A DNA stretch of 64,000 nucleotides, taken from Candidatus Methanosuratincola sp. (GTDB lineage Archaea; Thermoproteota; Methanomethylicia; Methanomethylicales; Methanomethylicaceae). Made by a program: the position numbers and the translations under genes. The stretch covers positions 1 to 64,000 of the forward strand of contig JACIVP010000004.1 in the NCBI GenBank assembly GCA_014361455.1, given 5' to 3'. Shown piece after piece: positions 25,527 to 35,073 of this stretch (positions within the stretch are counted from its first letter, which is position 1; the number at the start of each line of letters is the position of its first letter). The notes beneath the pieces were generated by a model. That model saw only the letters and a program-made list of their open reading frames with translations. It was not told the origin of the DNA and searched no databases.

Positions 25527-27068
25527 CTACCCAGATATCTCCGAGGTGTTAATTTCTTTTTCTACCCAGGCGAACCTCCTCTGCAGCGACTTGGAGTAGT
25601 AGAGCTTCCAGTCGAAGTCTATCCTCCTTCCCCAGTCGGTATAGACCCTCGGGTCGATGTAGTTCTTGAGTGAAGTGTTGAGGTTATAGTCCCTGGTCGC
25701 CTTCATCGCCTTCACCCTAAGCTGGAGCTCCTTTATCCTATCCGGCTTGGCATTCTTCTCCTTGAGCGCCCTGAGCCGCTCCTCCTTTTTACCAAGCGAC
25801 TCCTCCCATGTCTTGGGCAGCTTCCTCTTGTGGTTGCAGACCTTGGCAGCCTCAAGGTTCGCCATCGTCGCGTGGTACTTCTTGACAAAAACGGGTTCGT
25901 CTCTCCCGATCTTGGTCCTCTCGAGGTAGTCCTTGGTGGTTGTAGATGCGTGGTAGGTCCTGAAGACCTTCGCTGTGAGCCCTGGCATGATCTCGGCCAG
26001 ATACGCGTTCACCTTCTGCGACCTCACGCCATTGAAGACCGTCTCCTTCCCTTCTTGAATGAATTCCTTTAGGTTTTCGATGACGACCCGCGGAGGCTTG
26101 ATCCCAGCTATCCACCGCACCGAGTCTTTGCCCAAGAAGTCAAATGTCACATCTCCCTTCTCCTCGTCTATCCTGATGTGCTCTGGTCTTAGGGTCGTGG
26201 CCCCGACCGTGTCCGCCTCGTCCTCGTCCTTCTCGTCACCCACTCTCATCTTGAGTGCATCTATCAGGAAACAGACCGTCGCAACCTTCCTCTGCAGGGG
26301 GTCTTGGGACTCCATGCCTGCCAATATGTGATCCCTGACCTCCTTTATCACCTTCTCAAGCTCCCACGCTTGGTTGAACTTCTCGATGTCCCTGACCTGC
26401 TTTATGTATGCAGTGTCGGAGAGCCAGACATACTTCATCTTCTCCCTCAGCCTATCCCTCCACCGGGCCACCCAGAGTGAACTTGGGTCAAAGGTCACGC
26501 CACCCCACGTCCCGCCATCTGGGGGCTCTGGAACCGGGGAGTCCGGAGAAAGATTCAGGGTGATGTCCTCGGACCTGACCCCTGGCTTCCACCTCCCGCG
26601 CATTGGGTGATCCCCCCTGCCCATGAAGATCGAAGCAGGCTCGACCATGTAATTGCTTATCTCCACCGGCATACCATTGACGTATGCGTAGCCATACCTC
26701 TGCCTGTTCTCTTCCCTAATCCTCTTCCGCTCGGCAGCCTGCGCCTTTTTCTCCTCCTTGGTCATCGCATCCTTCTTCGATTTCTCCTCAGCGATCCGCC
26801 TGATTATCTCGGAAAAGTCAAAATCCTCCGGTGCGACCTTCCCCTTAATTCCGAGGGCCTCACCAAAGTCGTGGAAGAAGTTCCTGATGAATACCTTGTC
26901 CTTTGCGTACTCGGTCCCGAGCTTCCTGACCCAGGCGACGGCCATCTCTTCCTGCTCCCTGTTGAGTCTGATCTCCTTACCTCTGAACAGGATCTTGAAT
27001 CCTACGGGCCTGTACGCCGGGATGAGGACCCCGTTGTGGGCGAGCGTCTTAATCTCGATCTTTTCCAA
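25527..27068 (-). CDS. Eukaryote-type DNA topoisomerase IB
   Basis: 513 residues. The N-terminal DNA-binding region opens KIEIKTLAHNGVLIPAY and contains FIRNFFHDFG; the GRGDHPMRGRWKPG motif is as in eukaryotic Top1. The catalytic core carries FRTYHAST, CNHKR (histidine of the active site) and the nucleophile in NYIDPR (Y470). It relaxes positive and negative supercoils by nicking one strand. Eukaryote-like TopIB is known in Thaumarchaeota and some related TACK archaea. It is divergent from the SMC-like operon across 230 bp. Confidence 0.93.
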   Translation of the reverse strand: MEKIEIKTLAHNGVLIPAYRPVGFKILFRGKEIRLNREQEEMAVAWVRKLGTEYAKDKVFIRNFFHDFGEALGIKGKVAPEDFDFSEIIRRIAEEKSKKDAMTKEEKKAQAAERKRIREENRQRYGYAYVNGMPVEISNYMVEPASIFMGRGDHPMRGRWKPGVRSEDITLNLSPDSPVPEPPDGGTWGGVTFDPSSLWVARWRDRLREKMKYVWLSDTAYIKQVRDIEKFNQAWELEKVIKEVRDHILAGMESQDPLQRKVATVCFLIDALKMRVGDEKDEDEADTVGATTLRPEHIRIDEEKGDVTFDFLGKDSVRWIAGIKPPRVVIENLKEFIQEGKETVFNGVRSQKVNAYLAEIMPGLTAKVFRTYHASTTTKDYLERTKIGRDEPVFVKKYHATMANLEAAKVCNHKRKLPKTWEESLGKKEERLRALKEKNAKPDRIKELQLRVKAMKATRDYNLNTSLKNYIDPRVYTDWGRRIDFDWKLYYSKSLQRRFAWVEKEINTSEISG

Positions 27069-27298
27069 TGGTCATCGCCTGTATCTTTGTAATCATCTGA
27101 AATATTGATAAGCTTTTTCTGAAGGCTAAGCCATCTTTGAAAATAACAAAAAGAATGCTTCTTGTGGTAAAGGCTTGCCAATGTGAGTGCAACCAAGTAA
27201 GTCAATATATATAAATGTCCGTCTTTCTTTTATCGACTCTTGCAGGAATCGGGCAATTATCAGACAAAAAAGAATGGGAAACCATTCTGGTGGACGCG

Positions 27299-29050
27299 AT
27301 GGCCAGGCTCACTCTCTCCGAAGTGATACTCGAGAACTTCATGTCGTATGAGTACGCCAGGGTGCAGTTCAACAGGGGGCTCAACCTCATATCTGGCCCT
27401 AACGGTGCCGGAAAGTCTTCGATCCTGCTGGCGATATCCGTAGCGACAGGACAGAGCTACACGGAGAGGTCGAGGAAGCTCTCGGACCTGATCAGGCGCG
27501 GGAAGGAAACAGCCAGGGTCACACTGGTCCTGAATAATGCGGCTACGGACGGGAGGAGGCCGGTGCCACTAATCAACAGCGACCTGATCACGGTCTCGCG
27601 GTACCTAAAGAAGGACGGGACCTACTGGTTTGAGATAAACTCCAAGGAGGCCAGCAAGTTCGATGTGAACCGCCTCTTCAAGAGTGTCGGGATGAACCCA
27701 GACAACATGCTCATAATAATGCACCAGAACATGATCGAAGAGTTTGCGATAACCTCGCCCGAGGAGAAATTGAGGATGGTCGAGGAGGCCGTAGGCTTTC
27801 TGCCTTACCGGAAGGCCATATTCGAGGCTGAGGAGAAGCTGAGCCGCATCCTGGGCGAGGAGGAGGCAACAACCCAGCTCCTCAGCAGCGCGGAGCAGAC
27901 GCTGGCATACTGGAAGGACCTGAATGATCGGTATAATGAGAGGCGGCGCCTGCTTGAGAAGAAGTCCTATCTGGAGAGGGAGATGGTCTGGGCACAGGTA
28001 ATAAAGAACGAGAAGGCTGTATCCTCCATAGAGGAGCGGATCAGGCTCAAGGCAGCACAGCTCGGCGACCTTAGAATGGAGGCTACGCAGAAGGCGGCGG
28101 CCGCGGACAGGCTCTGGTCTGACTACTTGGCTGAGAAGGAGAGGCTGAGGGCCTTCCTATCGGCGCCTGGAAAGCTCCGCGAGAGGGGCCTCTCCGACGA
28201 GAGGCTTGACTCGATCGTCAAGTCCTACGTCGAAACGCGGGTCGAAGAGGCAGTGATGCTATACCGGGCAAATGAGATGGACAAGGAGATCAGGGATCTC
28301 AACTCGAGCCTAGAGGATGCGAAAAGGCTGCTCGAGGAGGCAAGGAGAGGAGTCAAGGACGCGGGCGATCGCATCCAGACCGCGCGCCCCATCATGGAGA
28401 TCTCTGACGAGATCAGATATGTCAACGCCCACCTGCTCTCGCTCGGCGACGTCCCTGAGGACGCCCCTTCGATGTACCAGGCGTACCAGAAGACGTACCA
28501 GGAGCTCAAGCAGAAGGCAGCCGTAGTCGGAGAGAACAGGAAGCACCTGATAGAGGAGATAGGGGAGAGGAAGAGGGTCTGGAGGGACGTCCTCGAGAGG
28601 CTGGTCGCAGATATCACCCCGATATACAGGGGCGTCTTGAGCAGGGTAGGTGGGGCGGGAGACGTTCGCCTCTCCAATATAGACGACCCTGAGAAGGCGG
28701 GTCTGGAGGTGACGGTTGGCTTCAGGGGCGTGTCGCCAGTTCTGCTCGATGCTTATGCGCAGAGCGGAGGCGAGCGTGCGGTTGCGACGATGGCTTTCCT
28801 GCTTGCCCTGCAGCACCAGCTCAAGTCTCCTGTGAGGGCGGTCGACGAGTTCGACGTTCACATGGACCCGTTCAACAGGGAGGCGATGATGCGGATGCTC
28901 TTCTCATTCATGAACGAGAACTCGGACGTCCAGTTCATAGTCATCACGCCGAGCCAGCTCAGCGCGGTGGGGGACTTTGCGAACATAATCTTCGTCCAGA
29001 ATGTCCACGGCCGATCGGAGGTGGCCAGGGCTGCCGCAGCAAGGGCGTAG
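27299..29050 (+). CDS. Short SMC/Rad50-like ATPase
   Basis: 583 residues from ATG 27299 (GGTGG 5 nt upstream). The N-terminal head opens LTLSEVILENFMSYEYARV and has Walker A GPNGAGKSS at ~33-41; MHQNMIEEF forms the Q-loop region. Two moderate coiled-coil segments (~150-290, ~310-430) follow without a clear hinge. The C-terminal head has signature QSGGERAVAT (~487) and Walker B VRAVDEFDVHMD (~511). The NFMSYE opening and LDAYAQSGGERAV resemble Smc5/6 heads. It is half the size of SMC. It heads a three-gene operon. In-frame starts to 27215 precede the likely transcript start. Confidence 0.85.
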   Translation: MARLTLSEVILENFMSYEYARVQFNRGLNLISGPNGAGKSSILLAISVATGQSYTERSRKLSDLIRRGKETARVTLVLNNAATDGRRPVPLINSDLITVSRYLKKDGTYWFEINSKEASKFDVNRLFKSVGMNPDNMLIIMHQNMIEEFAITSPEEKLRMVEEAVGFLPYRKAIFEAEEKLSRILGEEEATTQLLSSAEQTLAYWKDLNDRYNERRRLLEKKSYLEREMVWAQVIKNEKAVSSIEERIRLKAAQLGDLRMEATQKAAAADRLWSDYLAEKERLRAFLSAPGKLRERGLSDERLDSIVKSYVETRVEEAVMLYRANEMDKEIRDLNSSLEDAKRLLEEARRGVKDAGDRIQTARPIMEISDEIRYVNAHLLSLGDVPEDAPSMYQAYQKTYQELKQKAAVVGENRKHLIEEIGERKRVWRDVLERLVADITPIYRGVLSRVGGAGDVRLSNIDDPEKAGLEVTVGFRGVSPVLLDAYAQSGGERAVATMAFLLALQHQLKSPVRAVDEFDVHMDPFNREAMMRMLFSFMNENSDVQFIVITPSQLSAVGDFANIIFVQNVHGRSEVARAAAARA

Positions 29051-29840
29051 CGAGGAGTACTACGAGGAGCTGGCTAGGATAATAAACCTCTGCCAGAGCA
29101 TCAGCATCAAGAGCGACGACCCGTTCCTCGTTGACATACCGCAGAAGCTTACAGTCCTGAAGCGCCTCCTCCCAAAGTGGAAGCTCATCGACGACCTGCT
29201 CATGGATGCGGAGGCGATCAGGGAGCTCTCCATGATGGTGAAGCTCCAGAGCGACTGGGTGAAGCGGCGGGCCTCCGGGCTCTTCATCGATCCCTTCTTG
29301 GTTGAGGTCAAGATCAAGCTCCTCAGCAAGGAATCCCTTGCCCATTCTGTCCTCTCGTCTTGGCACCCTCTGGTCGCGATGGATCAGCTTACTCCCGAGC
29401 GCCTCGAGGAGGCGCTGGATTATTGGAACTTGATCCTACCACTCTCCCAGAGGGTCAAGGAAGAGGCGGCCGATCAGGCAGCCTCGGACAAGATCGTGGA
29501 TGTAGCTGAGCTCGTGAGGCTTAGGTTCCTTTCCGAGCGGACCTTCAACGAAGATATGAAGCAGACGCATTCCAGCCTGATGGAGGCTGCCAAGAACGGT
29601 CCGATCGACTACTGGAAGTTCATCCTAGCCCCGTCGTACGAGGAGACCGTGATGAATGCCTATCGTCTCTCCTTCTTGGTCTCGAAGGGCTTGGCTAACC
29701 TCATAATAAACCCTCTCGAGGAGACGATCCTAGTCGAGCCTGCAGACGGCATTGAGAACAGGCGGGGAGGGCGGTCAGTGGTCATCGGCATCAGCTACGA
29801 CAAGTGGAAGGCAATGATCATGGAGGCTGAAAAGGCATGA
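29001..29840 (+). CDS. Helical partner protein of the SMC-like ATPase
   Basis: 279 mostly helical residues with no recognised domain. It begins at ATG 29001 inside the end of the SMC-like gene (50 bp overlap) and ends 4 bp into the next gene, so expression is tightly coupled. Position between an SMC-type ATPase and a winged-helix protein is where a kleisin (ScpA/Nse4-like) would be expected. The central part, LARSVL-like SLAHSVLSSWHPL to YWNLILPLSQRV, has no kleisin signature I can confirm. Confidence 0.7.
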   Translation: MSTADRRWPGLPQQGRSEEYYEELARIINLCQSISIKSDDPFLVDIPQKLTVLKRLLPKWKLIDDLLMDAEAIRELSMMVKLQSDWVKRRASGLFIDPFLVEVKIKLLSKESLAHSVLSSWHPLVAMDQLTPERLEEALDYWNLILPLSQRVKEEAADQAASDKIVDVAELVRLRFLSERTFNEDMKQTHSSLMEAAKNGPIDYWKFILAPSYEETVMNAYRLSFLVSKGLANLIINPLEETILVEPADGIENRRGGRSVVIGISYDKWKAMIMEAEKA

Positions 29841-30418
29841 GCGAGGATGCTCCGCTCACAAAAAAGATCAGGAAGGCAGCACAGCTCATCATGTACCAGC
29901 ACCACAGGCTCCCGGGCGTCAAGGGATATGAGCTCAGAAAGTACATAGGCAGGGACTTTATGAAAGTGGTCTCGCTACTCCAGAGGAAACTCGATGACCT
30001 GGGGCTCGAGGTGAAGATCGTCTATGCGGACGGCCTCGACCACCCGAACCCGACCGATGACGAGCTGGAGCAGGCGAGGTTCTACGTCATATCCAAAGCC
30101 CCGCTGCAGATGGGAGACGCATCCCTCTCGGGATGGAGGATTGACACGCTGGCCGTATTCGCGGCGACCATCGCCTACCTGACTTCCAAGCAGGGGAAGG
30201 CGCCGCGGCGCGACGTCGAGGGGCTCCTGCAGGAGAAGTTCCCGGACTGGAAGGTCGACCAGGACCTCAACAGGTTCATCAGGAGGGGGTACCTCGACGA
30301 GGACCAGAACGGCACGCTCTTCATAGGCTGGAGGACCAGGGTCGAGATCGACAGGAAGCGCCTCCTTGATATGATCGCTGGGTCTTCCCCGGAGAGTGGC
30401 GATCTAGGGAAGCCCTAG
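29837..30418 (+). CDS. Tandem winged-helix (KITE/MAGE-like) protein of the SMC-like operon
   Basis: 193 residues. The first winged helix is at ~6-60 (KKIRKAAQLIMYQHHRLPGVKG, then YIGRDFMKVVSLLQRKLDDL) and the second at ~95-175, ending FIGWRTRVEIDRKRLLD. The order and the final WRTRVEI strand resemble the MAGE/Nse3 family (GPRAxxEI) and ScpB, the KITE subunits of SMC complexes. Start ATG overlaps the partner gene stop by 4 nt; the 3' end overlaps the convergent helicase by 4 bp. The assignment is by pattern, not search. Confidence 0.65.
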   Translation: MSEDAPLTKKIRKAAQLIMYQHHRLPGVKGYELRKYIGRDFMKVVSLLQRKLDDLGLEVKIVYADGLDHPNPTDDELEQARFYVISKAPLQMGDASLSGWRIDTLAVFAATIAYLTSKQGKAPRRDVEGLLQEKFPDWKVDQDLNRFIRRGYLDEDQNGTLFIGWRTRVEIDRKRLLDMIAGSSPESGDLGKP

Positions 30419-33291
30419 GTTTTCATCTCCTGCCTCCTGTGGCGGAACCTGTTCCTCAAAGCACTCTTCTCCTCCCTCATTATCATGTCCACCAAGGCGT
30501 CCAGATCCTTGGTCCGGGAAGTTGCTATCGTAAACGCTACTGGCTTTGTGAGGTTTCTGGATGCCAAAGCCATCGCCGCCTGAAGCCCGTACTCGCCGAT
30601 CAGCTCTCCAGTCTCAGTTGCCTCCTTCAGCATGGACTTGTGCCTCTCTGAGACCCTGCCGAGCTCTGACCTCTCTGCTGCCATCTGGGCCACCTCGTTC
30701 GGATCCTCATCGAGCAGCCCTATCTTCGCCGACCCGCACTCCGGGCACCTCAGCCCATTGATGCTCTTTATCTTCACGTTCTCGACGTATCTGAAGCAAT
30801 CGGCGCAGACCGCTACCCTAGCCTCGTTGAGGAGCCTTGCCTTCGTCGACTCTATCAGGAGCCTCCTGAGGCGGTCTGCCGGAACCAGGTCAGTCTTCCA
30901 GCTGAGCTCCCTTATCCCGATCCTGGAGATCGGCGAGAGCGGTAATCCAGGATCCATGAGCTTTACCTTGAACCGACCTGCCTTGATCCCATCCACAACC
31001 GAGACAAGCCCGTCGAGGTCCAGGTCCTTCGAGAAGACCTCGCTCATCGCCTCTTCGTAAACTACACTTCCCTTCAGCCTCTCCACGAGCTGGGCAGACC
31101 CAATATCACTGATCTCAGCTTCCTTGCTTATCACCCCCATCCTCTTGGCCACATGGATCAGCCTCCTCCTGAAGAGCCCCGTGCGTTCTACAGCGCCCTC
31201 GGCAATCCGCCTGACCTCACCCGCCTCGAGCCCCCTCAGGATCTCTGCGACCAGGGCGGGGCTCACATTTGCCTTAATGAAGACCCTGTAGGCGTCCTGC
31301 GAGGTTCCCGCGCCCACACCCGTCCCCTGCGTTATCATGTACCCGAGGACCCTTGAGAGTGCCTTGTTTATCATCAGGCCAAAAGCGCAGCTGATTATGA
31401 CGTATCCTTCCCATCCCTCGACTGTAACCGTCTCATCCGTGGGTATCTCCCATCTGCCCTCCGCCTGCTCTTTCACTTCTCGGAGGGCACGCTGGATGGT
31501 CTCCCTTGATATTGGGTAGTCCTTGAGCAACTCGCCTGTGGCATCTTCATACGCTCTCCCCTCCCTCAGCGCGTTCGCAACCCTCTTCCTGATGCGGCCA
31601 ACTTCCTGGGATATCTCGAACGGCACCGGTATCTCGTCGCCGATCCAGTCGGGGATCGCGCCCGTCGGGTCTTCCTCAGCCCTGACATACACTGCATTCT
31701 TGTAAACCTGGATTATCTTCCAGGGCGATCCCCTTACTATGAACTTGACCCCCGGCTCACCGTACTCCGCCACGAATGCCTCATCGAGAAGCCCGATCGC
31801 CTCATCTGTCGTCTCGTTTATTACTACATAGTGCTTCTCATCCGGGATCATCGAGAGGTTCTCGAAATAGTACTGGTAGAGCGCGTCCGTGGGCCTCGAC
31901 TTTATGAATACCTCCTCCTCGGGCAGGTATAGTGTGAGCCTAGGTCTCCTGTCGCTCATATATTCCAAGACCCTCTTCAGCCTCTCCTCCTCCAATGTGG
32001 AGAATGGGTATGCCCTCCTCAAAATAGAGAGCACCTCGCCGACCCCCCTCCTGCCCTCGTCGAGAAGGAGCCCCGCGATCTGGTGCACCAGCACGTCGTA
32101 GGGGTTCTCGATGATCTCTACCTCCTCCAGCTCCTCGACCATCGCTTTTCTCACTATCACCGTGGACTCGAGCGCGTCGTCCGAGTCCATCGTTACGATC
32201 ACGCCCCTTGACACACCACCAACCCAGTGCCCCGATCGCCCGACCCTCTGGAGCAGTCTGGTCACCTGCCTGGGCGAGTTGTACTGGATCACGAGATCGA
32301 CATTTCCGATGTCGATCCCGAGCTCGAGCGAGGAAGTGCAAACGACCCCCTTCAGCTCCCCCTTCTTCAGGCTCTCTTCGACTTCAACTCTTGAGGACTT
32401 GGCGAGGCTCCCGTGGTGTATGCTTATTGGTGCGTTCACATCCCATATCCTGAACCTGCTTGCAAGCACCTCTGCCTCAGACCTGGTGTTGGTGAATATG
32501 AGCGTCGATCTGTTCTTTTCGATGAGCTCCTTCAGCCTTCTCAGCCTTGCCGCCACCTCAGGAAAAGTGGCGAGCCTCTCTGCGAGTTCGAAGTCGAAGC
32601 TCTCAGCCTCTGGGAGCACAACATCAAGGACCAGGTCCTTCGCGACCGAGACACGTACGATCTCGCACTCCCTCCCTGCACCAACGAGGAACTTCCCAAC
32701 GACTTCGGGCGACCCTATCGTAGCTGAGAGCCCGATCACCTGCGGCTCTGCCGATGCGATCTCTCTGAGCCTCTCCAGGGCTACCACCAGCTGGACCCCG
32801 CGCTTGTCGTTGGCGAGCTCGTGGATCTCGTCCACTATGACCCACTTCACTTTGGACAGGTGCCTCTTCAGGTTCCTTCCTGGGAGCATCGCCTGCAGCG
32901 TCTCTGGCGTCGTGATCATGATGTCTGGCGGTGCCATCGTCTGCCGCCCCCTCTCCTTCGTCTCTGTGTCTCCGTGCCTGACTGCGACCTTCAAGTCGAG
33001 CCTGCTGCACCACCAGTGGAGCCTGTCGAGCAGGTCCCGGTTTAGGGCCCTCAGGGGAGATATGTAAAGTACCCTTATGCCTCCTGTGCCCCCCTCCCTG
33101 ATCATGCGGTCCAGGACAGGGAGAAATGCTGCCTCAGTCTTGCCAGTCCCGGTGGGCGCTATAACTAGCACATTCTTCCCTTCCATGATCAGCGGAATGG
33201 CCTTCCTCTGGGGCTCGGTGAAGCCCTTGAAGCCCTTCTCTAGTATTATCTTCTGGATCGGCTTCGAGAAGACCGAGATCAGTTCATCCAT
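30415..33291 (-). CDS. lhr: Lhr-type superfamily 2 helicase
   Basis: 958 residues. Walker A APTGTGKTEAA (~44-54), motif Ib region, DEIH box VIVDEIHELANDKRG, motif III LSATIGSP, motif V GIDIGNVD and motif VI QRVGRSGH are in place. They are followed by the Lhr winged-helix and beta-sheet core, and a C-terminal zinc-ribbon-like set CADC...CPEC. Archaeal Lhr unwinds forked DNA and DNA:RNA hybrids and is tied to repair of stalled forks. It converges on the SMC-like operon, overlapping by 4 bp. Confidence 0.92.
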   Translation of the reverse strand: MDELISVFSKPIQKIILEKGFKGFTEPQRKAIPLIMEGKNVLVIAPTGTGKTEAAFLPVLDRMIREGGTGGIRVLYISPLRALNRDLLDRLHWWCSRLDLKVAVRHGDTETKERGRQTMAPPDIMITTPETLQAMLPGRNLKRHLSKVKWVIVDEIHELANDKRGVQLVVALERLREIASAEPQVIGLSATIGSPEVVGKFLVGAGRECEIVRVSVAKDLVLDVVLPEAESFDFELAERLATFPEVAARLRRLKELIEKNRSTLIFTNTRSEAEVLASRFRIWDVNAPISIHHGSLAKSSRVEVEESLKKGELKGVVCTSSLELGIDIGNVDLVIQYNSPRQVTRLLQRVGRSGHWVGGVSRGVIVTMDSDDALESTVIVRKAMVEELEEVEIIENPYDVLVHQIAGLLLDEGRRGVGEVLSILRRAYPFSTLEEERLKRVLEYMSDRRPRLTLYLPEEEVFIKSRPTDALYQYYFENLSMIPDEKHYVVINETTDEAIGLLDEAFVAEYGEPGVKFIVRGSPWKIIQVYKNAVYVRAEEDPTGAIPDWIGDEIPVPFEISQEVGRIRKRVANALREGRAYEDATGELLKDYPISRETIQRALREVKEQAEGRWEIPTDETVTVEGWEGYVIISCAFGLMINKALSRVLGYMITQGTGVGAGTSQDAYRVFIKANVSPALVAEILRGLEAGEVRRIAEGAVERTGLFRRRLIHVAKRMGVISKEAEISDIGSAQLVERLKGSVVYEEAMSEVFSKDLDLDGLVSVVDGIKAGRFKVKLMDPGLPLSPISRIGIRELSWKTDLVPADRLRRLLIESTKARLLNEARVAVCADCFRYVENVKIKSINGLRCPECGSAKIGLLDEDPNEVAQMAAERSELGRVSERHKSMLKEATETGELIGEYGLQAAMALASRNLTKPVAFTIATSRTKDLDALVDMIMREEKSALRNRFRHRRQEMKT

Positions 33292-33385
33292 AGTGCAGAC
33301 CTACGTTTCAATCCCCGTCCCCATATAAAAATCCTCAAGGGGAAATCGCGGCGCACTTATAATCCAATGCGACGTATCTTCAGTC

Positions 33386-33880
33386 ATGGCACAGATTGGC
33401 GCCCTCACGAACGACCTACGATCCGTCCCTCCTGAGGTCGAGGAAAACGAAGCCCTAGGCGGAGCGATCGCGAAGAAAGGACACGTGCTAGTCGCCGGAT
33501 AGGGCGGAACGCTGATGAAGGCAGTCTCGGAGCGAAATTCAGATAAGGCGGGATCGCGGTGGGCATCATGGCGATCGAGGCTGAGGGGATCGCATGGGAT
33601 CACCCTTGACACAACCCCTTCAACCATGTTGAGATCAGGGCGATCAGACCTTCACCTCCAAGAGCTCCATAGCCGTTAGAAGCAGCGATGCCATGATCCT
33701 TGTGGCTGGAGGGTCCCATCCCTCCCCTTCCTTCATTCCCGCCTTCCTTCCTCTTTCCCTCCCCCTCACTGAAGTGACGGTGGCATACAACTTGCCCATC
33801 GTTGTCCTGAAATGTACAGGGATAGTTGCCGATCGCTTTGGAGCTCTTCCTTGGGGTTCCTAGGTCATCGGAGGGCAGTG
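33386..33880 (+). pseudogene. Decayed LOG-family Rossmann nucleotide-binding protein
   Basis: ATG 33386 begins MAQIGALTNDLRSVPPEVEE and reaches IAKKGHVLVAG, then an in-frame TAG (33500-33502). GGTLMKAVSE continues after it, and a second frame gives GGIAVGIMAIEAEGIAWDHP. Later fragments VRSSDAMILVAGG and LPIVVLKCTGIVADRFG are also typical of the LOG/TIGR00725 family. At least one stop and two frameshifts make it non-functional. A TATA-like CTTATAATCC precedes it. Confidence 0.75.
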
Positions 33881-33956
33881 CGCCCCCGCTCTGAGGAAGC
33901 CCCGGAGAGGGCGGTCGATCTAATCCGACCTGGCGCCGAAAGGCAAGACTGCTGTT

Positions 33957-34874
33957 TCAGGGGCCCTTCTTTGAAAGATAATCGAAGACCGCAAGCGCTG
34001 CAACTGCACCCTGTCCAGCCGAGATAATGGCCTGACCGTAAGGTAGATCCGTTATCTCCCCCGCGGCGAATATGCCTTCGCAGCTGGTCCGCTGCAGTCT
34101 GTCTACGATCGCCTGTCCGTACTGGTTCGTCTGGACCAGCCCTTTCATGTAATCGAGCTTCACTTCCCTGCCTATCTCGACGAAGACCTTCTGGACAGGG
34201 ATCTCAATCCGACGGCCTTCCGAGTCCTCGATCAGCATGCTCTCTACCCTGTCCTTCCCCCTGATTTCTCTGACCACGATACCAGTCATCATCTCCACGT
34301 TCTTGTGCGCCTTCACCCTCTCGACAAGGATGCCGTCAGCCCTGAACTCGTTCCTTCTGTGGATCAAATAGACCTTCGATGCGTACCTCGCTAACAGGTC
34401 CGCGCTCTGGAAAGCCGCGTTCCCCCCTCCCACCACGGCGACTATTTTGTCCTTGGCGAGTGGTGCATCGCAGGTCGCGCAGACGTAGACCCCCCTCCCG
34501 AAGAACTCATCCTCACCTGGGACATTAAGCCTCTTGTGAGAGCTGCCGCCTGTTGCTATCACGCTCCTGCATAAAAACTCGCGCCCCTCCCCGCAGACCA
34601 CTATGAAACTGCCACCTTCCCTGCGGATCTCCTTTGCTGCATCCTCGACGATCTCGACGCTGAGCTCCTTCAGCTGCTCTTCGAAGTACTCTGCGAGCCT
34701 CATCCCAGACCTCTCAACGAACCCGGGATAATTCTCGATGTTGTTTGTCAACAAAACCTGCCCACCGATCTCCCTGCTTATGAGGACCGTCCGGAGGAGC
34801 TTTCTCTTGGCGTAGATGGCTGCACTCACGCCTGCGGGTCCACCGCCGATTATTGCCACATCGTAGGTTTCCAT
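33957..34874 (-). CDS. trxB: Thioredoxin reductase
   Basis: 305-residue flavoprotein. FAD motif IIGGGPAGVSAAIYA (~8-22), redox disulfide CATC (in VCATCDAPL), second Rossmann motif VVGGGNAAFQSADLL, and C-terminal FAEGI-like IFAAGEITDLPYGQ. The HRRNEFRA basic residues suggest NADPH use. It reduces thioredoxin or glutaredoxin-type partners. The 87 bp upstream end at a deleted IS200/IS605-type element. Confidence 0.92.
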   Translation of the reverse strand: METYDVAIIGGGPAGVSAAIYAKRKLLRTVLISREIGGQVLLTNNIENYPGFVERSGMRLAEYFEEQLKELSVEIVEDAAKEIRREGGSFIVVCGEGREFLCRSVIATGGSSHKRLNVPGEDEFFGRGVYVCATCDAPLAKDKIVAVVGGGNAAFQSADLLARYASKVYLIHRRNEFRADGILVERVKAHKNVEMMTGIVVREIRGKDRVESMLIEDSEGRRIEIPVQKVFVEIGREVKLDYMKGLVQTNQYGQAIVDRLQRTSCEGIFAAGEITDLPYGQAIISAGQGAVAALAVFDYLSKKGP

Positions 34875-34928
34875 CCTCGACCAGACCCTTGCTTCTTATC
34901 AAGATAGTTCACTTTAAATAATTTCTGG

Positions 34929-35045
34929 CAAGAAGACCACCCTGCTTGTATAGTGTCTGGCGTTGCATGTGAACCAACGCCCAACTCTGAATATATATAT
35001 TGGAGAAGCCATCATACTTGCTTGCAGGATGGTAGTTCACTAATG
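34929..35045 (+). mobile_element. MITE-like deletion derivative of an IS200/IS605-type element
   Basis: Its left end (CAAGAAGACCACCCTGCTTG) matches 56647 onward and its right part (34953-35040) matches 56937-57018, including TGTGAACCA and ATTGGAGAAGCC followed by a hairpin CCATC...GATGG and GGTAGTT. The middle of the longer copy, with the tnpA relic, is absent. It is therefore an internally deleted copy of the same element family. Confidence 0.6.
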
Positions 35046-35073
35046 TTCTCAATGCATATTGGGCGTGGTGCGT

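Noticed and set aside
27215-27298. Upstream in-frame starts of the SMC-like gene
   Set aside because: They precede the predicted transcript start and lack a ribosome site; ATG 27299 has GGTGG and begins at the family N-terminus.
33500-33502. TAG as a pyrrolysine codon
   Set aside because: Later frameshifts in the same gene show decay, so readthrough would not rescue it.
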